64,000 nt of DNA from Pythium myriotylum. Taxonomy: Eukaryota > Oomycota > Peronosporomycetes > Pythiales > Pythiaceae. The position numbers were made by a program, and so were the translations under genes. The stretch spans positions 62,001 through 126,000 of the forward strand of contig JALJCQ010000039.1 of the NCBI GenBank assembly GCA_023091665.1, written 5' to 3'. Under the pieces are notes generated by a model. The model was not told where the DNA came from, searched no databases, and was given only the letters and a program-made list of their open reading frames with translations. Shown here in pieces: positions 1 to 11,425 of the stretch. Each line of letters starts with the position of its first letter. Positions within the stretch are counted from its first letter, which is position 1.

Positions 1-60
1 ACACACTTCTTGACATTTTGAAAAATGAACTCTGATCGAACTAATGACTAAGCCCCAACT

Positions 61-2329
61 CTAGACCGAGAGGTCTTTCAGAATCTTGCGAAGCTCGTAC
101 GAGATGTGGATCGCGCTCGGGCGCTGCGCCGCGTCGAACGACAGACACGCGCGCGCCAGGCGCACGATCGGCTCCGGACAGTCGTTGTTGAACGTCGGCT
201 GCAGCTTGCCCGCCGACACCAGCTGCAGGATCGTCACGTCCTGCATCTTGGCGCCGTTCGTGTTCACCGCGTCGTGGAACGGCGACTTGCACGTGTCCAG
301 CTCCGACAACACCACGCCGAACGAGTAGATGTCGGCGAACTCGGTGTAGTGGCCGCCCAGGATGACCTCGGGCGCGATCCAGCGCGCCGTACCCACGCCC
401 GCCGTCATCGTCTCTTCCACCGACCGGTTCCGCGAGATGCCGAAGTCGCTCAGCTTGGCGCCCGTGTTGGCGTCGATGAGCACGTTGCGCGACTTGAGAT
501 CACGGTGGATGAGCTTCGGGTTGAGCGTGTGCAGGTACACGAGCGCGTCGACGATGTCGATGGCGATCTGGCACTTGAGGTTGGCCCACGTGAGCGAGGA
601 CGCGCGGTTCGAGTCGAGCAGCGAGCGCAAGTCGCCACAGTCCATGAACTCGGTCACGGCCTGGATCGTGAGTGCGTTGGTCCAGGCGACGCCGATGAAG
701 CGCACGATCTTCGGGTGGTCCAGGCGCGCCATGATCTTGACTTCCGACGCAAATGCCAGAGCGTCATTCATGGATTTCTTGTCACTCAGCAGTCGCTTGA
801 TGGCGACATTCTCGTTCATGTAGAGACCGAGCCAGACCTCACCGAAGCCACCGCGCGAGAGTAGCTTGATGGGCTCGATGTCGCGGTACTCGATGCGGAC
901 AGCGAGAAGGTCCGGGTCGTTCCAGATAGCCGAAGTCTCGCCCGTGGTCGTTCCGAAAGTGAGATCCTGGGTGACGGTCGGATCTTTCGTGACTTCATCG
1001 TAATAATCTCCGTCACGCTTCGACCGACGGCATAGGAAGTATACTAGAAGAAGCACGACGACCACGCCACCAGCGATTCCGGCGATCAGCGGGACTTTGG
1101 ATCCGGATTCTGTGCCCTTGTTGGTTGCAGGCAGGCAGACACGGCCGGTTCCGCCGCTGAGCTGTCTTTCCTCGTAGCCAGGCGCGCAGTTCGTGACCGT
1201 GAAGTCCACGTCGAGTGTTCTCTCCTCGAGGAACGTGAACTGCGCTTCAGTGAGCTGGGCGTTGGAGATGTTGCACTTGCGCATCGAAAGCGTCGTGAGC
1301 GTCTTCATGTTAAAGATCACCTCGGGGATTGTAGTGAACGAGTTCAGCGACAGGTTGAGAGTCGTAATGGCGGGAAGCTCGACCGTGAACTTCGTGAGGT
1401 TATTGTACGCCAGATTGCTGTCGACATGGACGAGTTTAGTTAGCTTCTGCTTTGCTCCATGTCAGGGTTTAGAATACTTCACGTACAGTGTTGAAACTTT
1501 TGAGAGGGGCGTTGGGTCGTCGATAGTCGTGATGTAGTTCATCGACAGGTCACTGGCGAGACACAGTAAAGAGTGTGAGTAGCTGCAGAGGAGACACATT
1601 TGAGCGTGCAACCGTACAGGTACTGCGTGCCCAGCTGATTCAAGCCCAGAGGGACGCTCGAGAGGTTGGCGTTCTTGAACGCGACATTGACCCAGGCCAC
1701 GGCCGAGAAGTTGATCCGGGGCAGCAAGTTGTACATGTCGATGTGCGCCACGTAACTATGTCCACCCACCACAACCACAGTCAGCTTCTGGGAGAGACAG
1801 CACAGGCCGTAGAGGCTGGTGCTTACAATCCGATGATGTTGGACGGCGTCGCGAAGAACGAGTTGTCGGGCTTGAAGTCAGCAAAGTCGCCGCGTGCCGT
1901 GCGGTCGATCCCGCCGTCCACCTGGATCGTGTTGGCGACCTTGGCGTCCGTCGGGTACGCGAGTCGGCGCGTCGTCTGCACGGCCGCCGTGAACACTGTA
2001 TCTGCCGCCTTGGAGGTGAGCAGCGCGAGGTGCCACTTGGTGGTGCCTTCATCGACCAGGTTGCCCTGGCACTGGTACGTGACCGAGCACTTGTCCGTCG
2101 AGCCGGGCACCGTGAAGCCGTCCTGCTGCAGACAGGGCCCCGAGGACTTGTAGCTTTGGCATTTGGTCTGGCCAGGCGCGTAGAGCACGCAGGTGGCCGA
2201 GGCGCTGCCGCACTCGGTCGGACAGCCCACGGACGTGAGCGTGGTCTGGGTGAGAGCCGAGCAGTCCTGAGCGTGCGACGTGGACGCCGCCACGGCCAGT
2301 GCGAGCCCGAGCGACCACGCGAAAAGCAT
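61..2329 (-). CDS. LRR receptor-like TKL protein kinase, copy A
   Basis: Predicted membrane receptor kinase of 687 aa. Exons by GT/AG and by alignment to the paralogue at 2748-5001: 2329-1827, 1755-1618, 1552-1487, 1417-61 (introns 71, 65 and 69 bp; all phases agree). It has a signal peptide (MLFAWSLGLALAVAAS), a Cys-rich N-terminal part, a few leucine-rich repeats (spaced L-x-L-x-N segments), a membrane span at about 344-365 followed by CRRSKR, and a TKL kinase domain at about 417-684. Catalytic motifs are complete: G-x-G-x-x-G loop (GGFGEV), VAIK, HRDLKSRN, DFG and APE. It should therefore be an active Ser/Thr or dual-specificity kinase signalling from the plasma membrane. The ligand is unknown. 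The exon-intron model is inferred, but the frame stays open throughout. It has one more intron than its paralogue. Confidence 0.88.
92..927. repeat. Inverted repeat, left arm (kinase copy A)
   Basis: This stretch is the reverse complement of 4132-4967, colinear over 836 positions with no length change and only scattered single-base differences by eye. It covers the whole kinase domain. Identity stops abruptly a few codons before both stop codons and just upstream of the WNDPDLL motif, while the receptor halves of the two genes are clearly diverged. Confidence 0.9.
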
Positions 2330-2747
2330 GGCCAGCGAGCAAGTGGCCGAGTGGCCGAGACGGCGTGTACTGTAGGCAGTCAGGTCAGCAGCATGGATTG
2401 GACCTAGGTGACCATGTCATGACGAGATACATGGTGAGATTTGGACGGAGAATCCAGTGGCCCGGACCCGTCGGCGGTCCCTGTATCCATTTTCAGAGGC
2501 TGCGGCCGCCACGCGAAACGCTCAACTCGGCGCGGTTGCGGTCAACAGTTAACCCATATCGTATGCTTTTTAACAGGTTTTCCATCACTTTGGGTTCACG
2601 TGGATTAGGGTTCGTCCCGTGGCGGGGCGGGGCTGGCTGGATTGTTCCACAACCACGCCGCCAAATTTTGGTTCCATGCCAATATAACAGAAATCTCGCG
2701 CCGACGCGCACAGAGTCTCCGGACGGCGTCCTAACTGGTCCGGAAGA
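2330..2747. promoter_or_regulatory. Shared intergenic region between head-to-head kinases
   Basis: These 418 bases separate the start codons of two divergent receptor kinase genes and must hold both 5' regions. I see no clear TATA box or repeat. A bidirectional promoter is inferred only from the layout. Confidence 0.4.
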
Positions 2748-5001
2748 ATGCGGCGACTCCATCTCTCCGTGCTCTTCCTCGCGCTCTTCCTCTCGCCGCT
2801 GCTCGCCTCGGCGCAGCAGTGCTCCTCGCTCGCCAAGACCACGCTCACGTCCGTGGGCTGCCCCGCCGAGTGCAGCGACAGTCCGGCCTGCGTGCTCTAC
2901 GCGCCGTCGCAAGTCTGCCAGAGCTTCAAGTCCTCGGGCGCGTGCTTCAGCGACGCCAGCTTCGTCGTGCCCGGCTCGACCACGGCCTGCAACGTCACGT
3001 ACCAGTGCCTCGACAGCCTCGTGGACGCCAGCAAGAAGAAGTGGTTCCTCGCGCTCGTGCAGTCGGCCAGCACCGACACGGTCACGACGGCGCCCGTGGA
3101 AGCCATCAAGCAGATCTCGTACCCGAGCGGAGTCTTCACGGTGCAGCTCGCCGGCGGGCTCGGACGCAATGCGCGCGGCGACCTCAAGGAAGTGCAGCTC
3201 GACGACTCGTTCTTCAAGACGCCCGACTCGGTCGTGAGCTTGTAGGTGGCGTTCGGGTCGAGCTGGCGGACACCAAAAACTCGTACTGACGAGAGATGGA
3301 TCTCCCTGTGGTTTTGTAGCTACCTCTCGGACCTGAATCTACGCTCGTTCATCTCCGGGATCGACTTTGCCAGCCGCAAGTGGACGGCCGTCGCCATGAA
3401 CAACGCCAACCTCCTGGAAGTGCCGCCGGGCTTCGCCAAGCTCAATCTGCAGTACGTCGAGCTCTACAAGAACTTCATCTCGGAGATCTCGGACGCCACG
3501 CCCTTCAAGAACACGTCCACGCTGTACGGACACGGAGAGCTCATCGACCCGACTCCTAGACGAGCCACTGACTGATTTTGGATGCCTTGGCTGTAGGAAC
3601 CTCGCGTTGAACGACCTCACGTCCTTTGAGGTCGCGCTGCCGGCCATCAAGACGCTCAACCTCACGGGCAACCCGCTCGGCAAGATCCCGACGGCGCTCT
3701 TCTCCATGACCACGCTCACGACGCTCTCCATGCGGCAGTGCAACATCAGCAACGCCCAGGTCTCGGCCGACCAGTTCACGTTCCTCGAAGAGATCCAGAC
3801 GCTCGACGTCGACCTCACGGTCACGTCCTGCCCCGACGGCAGCTACTCGAAGGCGCTCTCGCGCGGCGTCGGCTCGGTCTGCCTGATCGGCACGGCACCC
3901 GCCGACTCGAGCACCGGCTCCAAGAGCAGCTCGAGCAACTCGACGGCCGTCATCGTCGGTGTCGTGGCTGGCGTCGTCGTCGTCGTGCTCATTGTCTTGT
4001 TCTTCTACTGCCGTCGTCGACGCGCGTCCGACGACAGCAGCTACATCTCCATCAACAAGGTCGACACGGTCACCAACGGCACCGACTTCACGGAAGGCAT
4101 GTCGGGCAGCGACACCTTCGGCTCTTCGAGCATCTGGAACGACCCGGATCTTCTCGCTGTCCGCATCGAGTACCGCGACATCGAGCCCATCAAGCTGCTC
4201 TCGCGCGGTGGCTTCGGTGAGGTCTGGCTCGGTCTCTACATGAACGAGAATGTCGCCATCAAGCGACTGCTGAGTGACAAGAAATCCATGAATGACGCTC
4301 TGGCATTTGCGTCGGAAGTCAAGATCATGGCGCGCCTGGACCACCCGAAGATCGTGCGCTTCATCGGTGTCGCCTGGACCAACGCATTGACGATCCAGGC
4401 CGTGACCGAGTTCATGGACTGCGGCGACTTGCGCTCACTGCTCGACTCGAACCGCGCGTCCTCGCTCACGTGGGCCAACCTCAAGTGCCAGATCGCCATC
4501 GACATCGTCGACGCGCTCGTGTACCTGCACACGCTCAACCCGAAGCTCATCCACCGTGATCTCAAGTCGCGCAACGTGCTCATCGACGCCAACACGGGCG
4601 CCAAGCTGAGCGACTTCGGCATCTCGCGGAACCGATCGGTGGAAGAGACGATGACGGCGGGCGTGGGTACGGCGCGCTGGATCGCGCCCGAGGTCATCCT
4701 GGGCGGCCACTACACCGAGTTCGCCGACATCTACTCGTTCGGCGTGGTGTTGTCGGAGCTGGACACGTGCAAGTCGCCGTTCCACGACGCGGTGAACACG
4801 AACGGCGCCAAGATGCAGGACGTGACGATCCTGCAGCTGGTGTCGGCGGGCAAGCTGCAGCCGACGTTCAACAACGACTGTCCGGAGCCGATCGTGCGCC
4901 TGGCGCGCGCGTGTCTGTCGTTCGACGCGGCGCAGCGCCCGAGCGCGATCCACATCTCGTACGAGCTCCGCAAGATCCTCAAGGACGAGCTCTCGGGCTA
5001 A
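2748..5001 (+). CDS. LRR receptor-like TKL protein kinase, copy B
   Basis: Predicted 700-aa receptor kinase. Exons 2748-3241, 3320-3523 and 3597-5001 (introns 78 and 73 bp, GTAGGT and GTACGG donors, TAG acceptors; the same first splice phase as copy A). It has a signal peptide (MRRLHLSVLFLALFLSPLLA), a Cys-rich head, several LRR-like units, a Ser-rich stalk, a membrane span at about 350-371 followed by CRRRR, and a kinase domain at about 428-695. Active-site motifs are intact (GGFGEV, VAIK, HRDLKSRN, DFG, APE). The kinase domain is identical in protein sequence to copy A apart from its last few residues; the ectodomains differ. The two receptors may thus feed different signals into the same output. 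Confidence 0.9.
4132..4967. repeat. Inverted repeat, right arm (kinase copy B)
   Basis: Partner of 92-927 in opposite orientation, 836 bp. Examples of the rare differences: GACCCGGACCTT versus GACCCGGATCTT and AAGCTACTC versus AAGCTGCTC. Recent gene conversion is inferred. Confidence 0.9.
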
Positions 5002-5403
5002 GCCAGGCAGTCGTGCTCGTGTGGTGGTGCATAGCGAAAGTTAATGAAAATGCCAGTTGTATTAGTCCAGAAGCGTCCGATCTGTGCCGGGGATCTTGAC
5101 CCCGCGTCTTCCTCACGAGGACTTCTGAACTGATGCAAAGCGGATCGTGATGATGCCCATCGTCATCGAGTCCCCTGATCTTGTTGAAAATGAACGAGAC
5201 GTCCGAGTGCGACTTGAGTGGCAGAGGTGTGATCCCCGAGTCCTCTTTTCGATGTCAGTGTTCTTATTACCAGGTCTGTACACACTTTGATTGTACACTT
5301 TATAATCCTCGCACGCTACTAAACCCAAGTCATGTGATCCAGCTGCGAGTCCCACGTGATCTTCTCCCACTCTCGATTCTTCCATCGACCTTCGACCTGC
5401 CCC
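5002..5403. other. Intergenic, no gene seen
   Basis: Holds the 3' flank of the kinase and the 5' flank of the small secreted gene. Pyrimidine-rich just before the ATG at 5404. No conserved site could be assigned. Confidence 0.4.
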
Positions 5404-5715
5404 ATGCGTCTGCTCCTCCTGCTCTCGCTCGCATCGCTCTGCGCGTCCTCGGCGCTCGCCGAGGGCTTCGAGAAAGCTCCCTACACGCTTCCCGACGGCC
5501 GCGTCATCATCCCGGGCGAGAACGACGGCGAAGTGCGCAGCGGAGACCTCTCGCCGACCGATATCTACACGCCGCTGTCCCACAACGGGCCCATGGCGGG
5601 CGTCGGCCTGCCGCAGCAGAACGACCCGCGCGGCCGCGGCGGTCGACAGCTGCGCATGAAGAACCGACAGCCCCAGGGCATCCGCAGTCCGCACGACGGC
5701 GGTGACATCTTGTAA
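5404..5715 (+). CDS. Small secreted protein, NGPMAG-motif family member 1
   Basis: 103 aa, starting at the ATG directly in front of a clear signal peptide (MRLLLLLSLASLCASSALA). The mature part is about 84 residues, hydrophilic and without Cys. It contains PTDIYTPLSHNGPMAGVG, and the related gene at 17162 has PTDIYTTLGHDSPMAGMG; the gene at 6455 keeps LGNNGPLAGM. A second basic stretch (GRGGRQLRMKNR) follows. I recognise no known domain. An apoplastic effector or wall-associated peptide is possible, but the function is unknown. Confidence 0.7.
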   Translation: MRLLLLLSLASLCASSALAEGFEKAPYTLPDGRVIIPGENDGEVRSGDLSPTDIYTPLSHNGPMAGVGLPQQNDPRGRGGRQLRMKNRQPQGIRSPHDGGDIL

Positions 5716-6454
5716 GAGATCTCAGCCAAGGTCTCACCTACCAATACATTTCTTCGATATTTGTGTCTGCGATGGCTGTTTGGTTTGGAGAAACAATTCA
5801 CTTGGTGCGTGGATCCTGTAGACCGCCGCCGCAGGGTCTCGCGGTGCCGATGATGCATTCATCCTTCGTTGCCGGGGCGAGTTGTCCGTGGAATTCCGTG
5901 AGTAAAGGTTAGCGAGTGTTGGTTTTGCAAGCTGTTAGTGGTCTCGGCGACGTCGATGAGGAGCTCATCGAGCGTTTTGACTGTTATGCCGTCGGCAAGA
6001 CCCATCTCCGGTGGTTTGAGCTGAGCGCATTTAACGTGCGGGGACTGAGTTGAGCCGTCGAGCAAACAAAAGAAAACAAATAAAAATGGCTTGAACATGT
6101 GGATGCTGCTTACAATCTCGCGGTTGCCACGTATGGCAAGCTGCAACCTCTCGTACACGTTTGGGGAACTTGATCACTTACATAAAGGAAACAATTCAGT
6201 TACCCGTGCCCATTTGCCGATTCAGATGAGCAGGATGAAGAACAACAAGAAAACGAAAGATGAGGTCAAACTTTTACTTGAGATCGACTCGTTCACTCCT
6301 AAACGGATCCCGCAGCAAAGCCCTGCAGATTCAGGCATTTTCGTTCTCAACAAGCACGTGGTTTTGATTAAATACTCGATTGATATTCACCCACATGCTC
6401 TTTTTTCCTTCATAACAATGCGGTGAATTCTTCTTGGACAAAGTCACTGGGAGC
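5716..6454. other. Intergenic, no convincing gene
   Basis: Short open frames of about 100 codons occur here on both strands but have no signal peptide, domain or biased composition. The sequence is more AT-rich than the flanking genes. Confidence 0.4.
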
Positions 6455-6691
6455 CTAGAGGTCGCCACCACGGGGCCTCGTGACGTAGACGATGCCGCCT
6501 TCGTTGGCGCGGCCGCCCGTCTCCATGCCGGCGAGCGGTCCGTTGTTGCCGAGTCGGCGGAAGGGCTTCTCGGGCGCAGCGGGACGGGCGTCGCTGTTGG
6601 TCGACGCGACTGTGGGCGTCTCGGGCGACGTGGCGAGCACTCCAGAGGCGGCGACGCAGACAAACGCAGCGAGGAGAAGCGAGCGGTTCAT
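6455..6691 (-). CDS. Small secreted protein, NGPMAG-motif family member 2
   Basis: 78 aa. The ATG at 6691 gives a typical signal peptide (MNRSLLLAAFVCVAASGVLA); another in-frame codon six residues upstream is less likely as the start. The mature part is short, charged and Cys-free, with FRRLGNNGPLAGMETGG matching the motif in the genes at 5404 and 17162. It ends in a basic/acidic tail (RPRGGDL), similar to the GGDIL end of member 1. Function unknown. Confidence 0.65.
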   Translation of the reverse strand: MNRSLLLAAFVCVAASGVLATSPETPTVASTNSDARPAAPEKPFRRLGNNGPLAGMETGGRANEGGIVYVTRPRGGDL

Positions 6692-7008
6692 CGGATTTGA
6701 CGAGTGCAATGGGCGACGAGAATGGAAATGAGCGAGTCAGCGACTCTGTGACAGAGAGAGAAATGCGGTGGAGACTCGAGATTGGCTGGGCTGGAGGACC
6801 TGCTATCAGAGACATTAGGTCCTTAAATATAGATACTATCACCTTCTATATAGCATCTTCATTATTACCGAGGTCGTTATATTGAGGTTTCATCGATGAG
6901 AATCTAGGTCACGGGGAATGTTGGTCGGATGTGTCAACAGAGTGACTGTCTCTACCACCCTGAGTGACCGTCGCTGACAGATTGCTGTCACGGCGTCTGC
7001 GACATGTG
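6692..7008. other. Intergenic, AT-rich
   Basis: 5' flank of the small secreted gene. It contains TATATAGA/TATATAG-like stretches around 6825-6855. No gene seen. Confidence 0.35.
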
Positions 7009-9108
7009 TCACAGCTCGTTCTTCAGGATCTCGCGCAGAGCGTACGCCAAGTACGCCAACGGAGGACGCATCAGCCTGTCGAAGCTCAGACACTGCCGAC
7101 CCAGACTCGCGATCGCCTCCGGACACTCGTCAGAGAACGTCAGCGAGCGAGAGCCCCTCGAGATCTCCGTCAGAACCAACTCCACCTCACTCACGGACCC
7201 GTTCGGGTTCACGGCGTCGGCAAACGGGACCTTCGTCGTGTCCAACTCCTACAGCAGCACGCCGACAGAGTACACGACAGCGTGTTCCGTCATGCGCTCG
7301 CCGTGAATCACTTCCGGTGCCAACCAGCGACCGGCTCCCGACGTACGAGTCTGTTTGAGGTCTGCACAACGCACGAGATTGACCTTGGCGTGGTAGTTGT
7401 CGTCGAGTAGAACTTTCCGAGATGTCAGCCACAGCGACGACGCGTCTCCACGGTGTGCGAACACACACTGGAGCGCATCCACAACGTCGATAGCAATCTG
7501 GCACTTGAAGTCAGACCATGCCAATGTGTCGGCCGTGGTGATCTGACTCGAGTCTAGAAATGTGCGGAGATCGCCGCCGTCGAGCCACTCGAAGACGGCT
7601 TGGGTCGTGGTACCCTCTCCCCATTCGACACCGATCAGAGAGACCACGTTTGGATGAGAGATCTGCGCGGCGACTTGGATCTGGCTGGCAAAGTGGTTGA
7701 TGGTTGCCATCGGTTGCTGATCATCGACGAATCGTTTGATGGCGACTTTTGCTGAGTGGTAGTGTCCGCGCCAGAGCTGGAATGCGTCGTTTGTAGATAT
7801 GAGAGTGGCTGCTATGAGTTGTTTGGAGTCGACTCGTGTGGCGATTGCGGTGAGTTCGTTTCGCAACGAAGCTAAACCAGTCGGGTTATCGATGACGCGA
7901 ACTTGACTATCCGGGGTGGCCTCAGTCCTTGGACGGCGAGCTCGGTTGTCACTACCAAAGTCTAATGACGCCATCGCCGCGTCAATACGCCTTTTTAAAT
8001 CCTCCTTGCGCTTCTTTTCGAGCTCATCACGAACGCTGGAGGTATTCCGATCCGGATTCGCTCCCACTTCTTCACATCCAACAGGACCAGCACTAGAATC
8101 GATCTTCTCGCTCGAGTTTTGATCGGCGACAACTGTGCAAATATTTTCTGAGTGGACACTGTCACATACCAAAGACGAAACTTCAGGATCCTCACACTCA
8201 CTGGCTTGCGGAGGATCTTCTCGCACCGGTGGTTCCACTTGCTTTCGTATATTTCGCAATTGGTCACTTCGATTTTCTTCTTGTGCTCGCAAAAAGACCA
8301 CCAAGATCGGTCGATGCACTTGCTGCAGCAAATACTTCACGCGATTGTACTGCAGACCACGCACCACCTCACCGTCGATCGCGTGCACAACACACCAACC
8401 ACCGCTCCTAGTTGGGTCATAACCGACACTGGCAGAGTCTTGTTCGAGTGGGAATGTCGCGACTACATCACTTCCGTCAGACGACAATTCCAACGGAATG
8501 CTTGGTCCATAGAACTCGACAGCGAACGGATTCGGTCGTGGAAGCGAACGAGAAAACCCCACGCGCAGTGGACGCGGCGACGTCCGAATCGCCTCCTCGA
8601 TGCGTTCCACATCCCATCGCTCTCCCTTTCGATCGACCACCTCGTCGCCCACTTTGTGCACGCGGTCGCCTGGACAAAGTCTCGAGTTGGCAGTGATCAA
8701 GTCCGGAAACACCTCGAACTGTCGCGCGCTCACTTCCACCGCAAACTCACCTTGAACGAGCTCGAGTCCCGTGTCTCGCTCATAGAACACCACGTCGATG
8801 AGCTGCTTTCTCGCCACAAGAGGCCGACTGCCCTGCCACCGGAACCGTCCGAACTTGCCCTGCGCTCCTGCCTCCACTTGCAGCACGAGCGAGGACTTGA
8901 TGTTGGTCAATGTCTCTTTGTTGATTGCGACGATCTCTCTCGTGTCGATGGCAAGCAAACGAATGGCTCCGACACCCATGACGCCAAACTCGCGCCGGAG
9001 CTTGGCGAGAAAGTACGCTTGGAAGGCGATGTCTGGAACCTTGGGATCCCACGAGACATCTCGTGCGCTCGCGTCGAAGAGATCGAGCACGCGCACGGAG
9101 CATGTCAT
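7009..9108 (-). pseudogene. PDZ-like/TKL pseudokinase gene with in-frame TAG
   Basis: One continuous frame of about 700 codons broken by a single TAG at 7251-7249 (codon 620). Paralogues have Ala or Ser here (VLL-A-ELDT). The start is the ATG at 9108; the open frame further upstream has no ATG. The N-terminus holds an unrecognised domain, then two PDZ-like units at about 119-187 and 194-274 (GDRVHKVGDEVV and GWCVVHAIDGEVV cores), a charged linker and a kinase-like domain from about 445. That domain keeps VAIK and APE but lacks the Gly loop, has LWLTSRKVLL where HRDLKSRNVLI belongs, and lacks DFG. It cannot be a conventional kinase. The frame resumes cleanly for 78 codons after the stop, down to LREILKNEL. 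It may be a recent nonsense mutation, a truncated but functional protein, readthrough or a base-call error. Confidence 0.7.
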
Positions 9109-9405
9109 GCTTGAGGAAAGGGAAGATGTGATATGGAGTTGATCCTGCTGAGCCGTGGCGCAGATCTCGTTTTGATTCTGACCAATCACGCCAGTTGCTC
9201 GTCATTGGGGACGAGTTGGCGTGAAAGCACGCTTGTTGACCAACAGACCTCATGTTCAAAGGCAAAGGATCCGTCTTGAAAGTCAGAATTTGGTAGTAGC
9301 GTTACAATACAGAGGCAATATTAACACTCACTCGTCACAGGCGATGGTGTCGAGTCACTATTTTTTCCCGTCGCATGAGATTGCACCAGAGACCCCAGTC
9401 ACTAA
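9109..9405. other. Intergenic
   Basis: About 300 bases between two minus-strand pseudokinase genes. No feature recognised. Confidence 0.3.
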
Positions 9406-10941
9406 CTAGAGCTCATTCTTCAGAATCTCCCGCAAGATGTAGGTGACACGCTCTGCGTCCGGGCGCAGTGTGGGGTCTGGGAAAAGACATTGTCGTGCAA
9501 GTGTAACAATGCCATCGGGGCAATCTGGTGAGAAAGTCGGCTGGATACCCCCACAAGTGATCCGTTGGCCAAGTGTTAGCTCCTCACCAGCTCCAGCGAC
9601 TTCGGAATAGGGTGCTTTCGTAGTATCCAGCTCCGCCAACAGTACACCAAACGTGAAGATATCGGCACTAGTCGTGTGTGGTCCGCCGGATAATATCTCT
9701 GGGGCCGTCCACCGGATATTGGTGATGGACTTGGCAGTGTACGGCGAGTGCAAGATGTTGAGTTTGGCCGTGGCGTTGGAGTCGACGAGCACTTTCCGAG
9801 ACGTGATTATAATTCGAGGGGCATATTGTGTTTGAGTGTGAAGATAAGCCAAAGATTCCGCAATCTGAATCGCAACTTGGCATTTTCCATCCGTCCAGGT
9901 GAAAGACGACGCGACCGGTGTATCCAACAGAGATCGGAGATCTCCTTTGTCCATGAACTCAGTCACGGTCTGGAAGTCTACTGCGTGCTCCCACGCGACG
10001 CCGACAAGATGGACGATGTTCGGATGCCGCAAACAAGCCAAATCCTTTATATCCGTCGCGAACGCAATGATATTCTCAACCGTTTGCTTCTCTTTCACCA
10101 GCTGCTTGACCGCAACACGCGTCGCAGAGTGAGATCCGCACCAGATCTCCGTGTTTTCGTTTCTTTGTATGAGCGCATCGACCTGCAGCGCTTGCGCAGG
10201 GATCCGAAGACTAGTCAACACGGGGTCGTTCCATACACTCGAGCCACTTCCGATGGTTTGGCTCGTGAGGAATCCTCCGACAGACGACTCGAATCCTTTG
10301 GGCGAATCCAGCAAGCTGCTGCCACGACGGAAGAGATGCGACTGGCGTTTAGTCGATGCGAACATGTCGAGGTCGAGAGATGCACCAAAATATACTTCAT
10401 TCTCGCCATCGCGCTCTCCTGCGTCGGGCAAGTCGGATAGCGAGACGAACTCTACGGACGAAGGCGGCGTCGGCACCACCTCCAGCTGCTCACCATCCTC
10501 CTCGTTTTCGCTCCCGGGTCCGTTGAACTGTGCGAGAAGAGATCGGACGTCTTCCGCGTACTGCTGCGCCGTGGCGCTGAGGTCGCTGCTCGGGTCCTCG
10601 CGAACTTTTCTGCGCACGGTCTCAGCAAATGCCGCGTTCAGCTGTCGCATGGCTTCCTCCAGCGTCTTCGCCTTCTTTTTTGGTGGCATCTCGGCGCTTG
10701 GCAACGAGCCTTTGTCGTGACGAGCGAATGCAGTCGGGTGTAGCAGCTTTTCATCGGCCCTGGGCTCAGGAAAGTGGGAGTTGACAGTCGCTATTAACGG
10801 AGACTCTGAGACGTTTTTCGAGATTGCGATTTCGACCACGCGCTTGCATTGGTCGAGAGAGGCCACGGGCGACTCGCCACTGCTGCTGCTGTCCACCTGA
10901 CCCTGCCGCGCGCTCTCGGCGTGCTGGCGCTTCGTGCCCAT
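9406..10941 (-). CDS. TKL pseudokinase with N-terminal helical domain and NLS-like run
   Basis: 511 aa, intronless, starting at the ATG at 10941. It carries a basic PPKKKAK stretch that could be a nuclear signal, followed by a helical segment (TLEEAMRQLNAAF) also found in the gene at 12912. Then come an acidic linker, the SSVWNDPVL motif that precedes the kinase domain in four of the five kinases here, and a kinase-like domain at about 250-508. VAVK and APE are kept. The Gly-rich loop is absent (NENTEIWC), the catalytic loop reads IITSRKVLV, and DFG is replaced by NIL. It is predicted to be non-catalytic, acting as a scaffold or allosteric partner. Nuclear location is an inference. Confidence 0.75.
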   Translation of the reverse strand: MGTKRQHAESARQGQVDSSSSGESPVASLDQCKRVVEIAISKNVSESPLIATVNSHFPEPRADEKLLHPTAFARHDKGSLPSAEMPPKKKAKTLEEAMRQLNAAFAETVRRKVREDPSSDLSATAQQYAEDVRSLLAQFNGPGSENEEDGEQLEVVPTPPSSVEFVSLSDLPDAGERDGENEVYFGASLDLDMFASTKRQSHLFRRGSSLLDSPKGFESSVGGFLTSQTIGSGSSVWNDPVLTSLRIPAQALQVDALIQRNENTEIWCGSHSATRVAVKQLVKEKQTVENIIAFATDIKDLACLRHPNIVHLVGVAWEHAVDFQTVTEFMDKGDLRSLLDTPVASSFTWTDGKCQVAIQIAESLAYLHTQTQYAPRIIITSRKVLVDSNATAKLNILHSPYTAKSITNIRWTAPEILSGGPHTTSADIFTFGVLLAELDTTKAPYSEVAGAGEELTLGQRITCGGIQPTFSPDCPDGIVTLARQCLFPDPTLRPDAERVTYILREILKNEL

Positions 10942-11425
10942 AATGTGAACTGACTCACTGAGGACATCACTTTGGACTCGTCAACTGTCCTGTCCACAAG
11001 TATTGGTACCGAGTACCGGTGTACGTACCGTTTGAGTGTTCCGTTTTTCTAATTGACAGTGTGAGCAGTTGCCTTCGGACCTAAAATTTCGAAGAACGAA
11101 CCGACTTGATCTCACTTCCTCCATCCAACTCTGTGACGTGTGGGAATTTCTCCGACGAGGTCACGTCTGCTTGCTTCTCTAACCGGCCTCTCTCGGCTAA
11201 TAACATCAACTTCGTATCGTCTCGCGGTGTGGAGTCCTACAGGCTGTAAGCAAGGGATATTCATACGAACCGGTAATCATGAACTACATGTGCTTTGAGA
11301 ACAAGACTCAACTTGGCGTTCTGAAATCCCCAGTTTACCAAACAAAGCACATTGAGAAACCCTCGACTAAATAGCTTTGCATCTTTGTTTTTTAGGAGTG
11401 GGATTTACTCCAAAAGTGCTGCAGT
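10942..11425. other. Intergenic, no gene seen
   Basis: 5' flank of the 9406 gene and 3' flank of the 11426 gene. Contains a short GGTACCGAGTACCGGTGTACGTACC cluster of overlapping palindromes near 11005-11030 and nothing else I can name. Confidence 0.35.
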
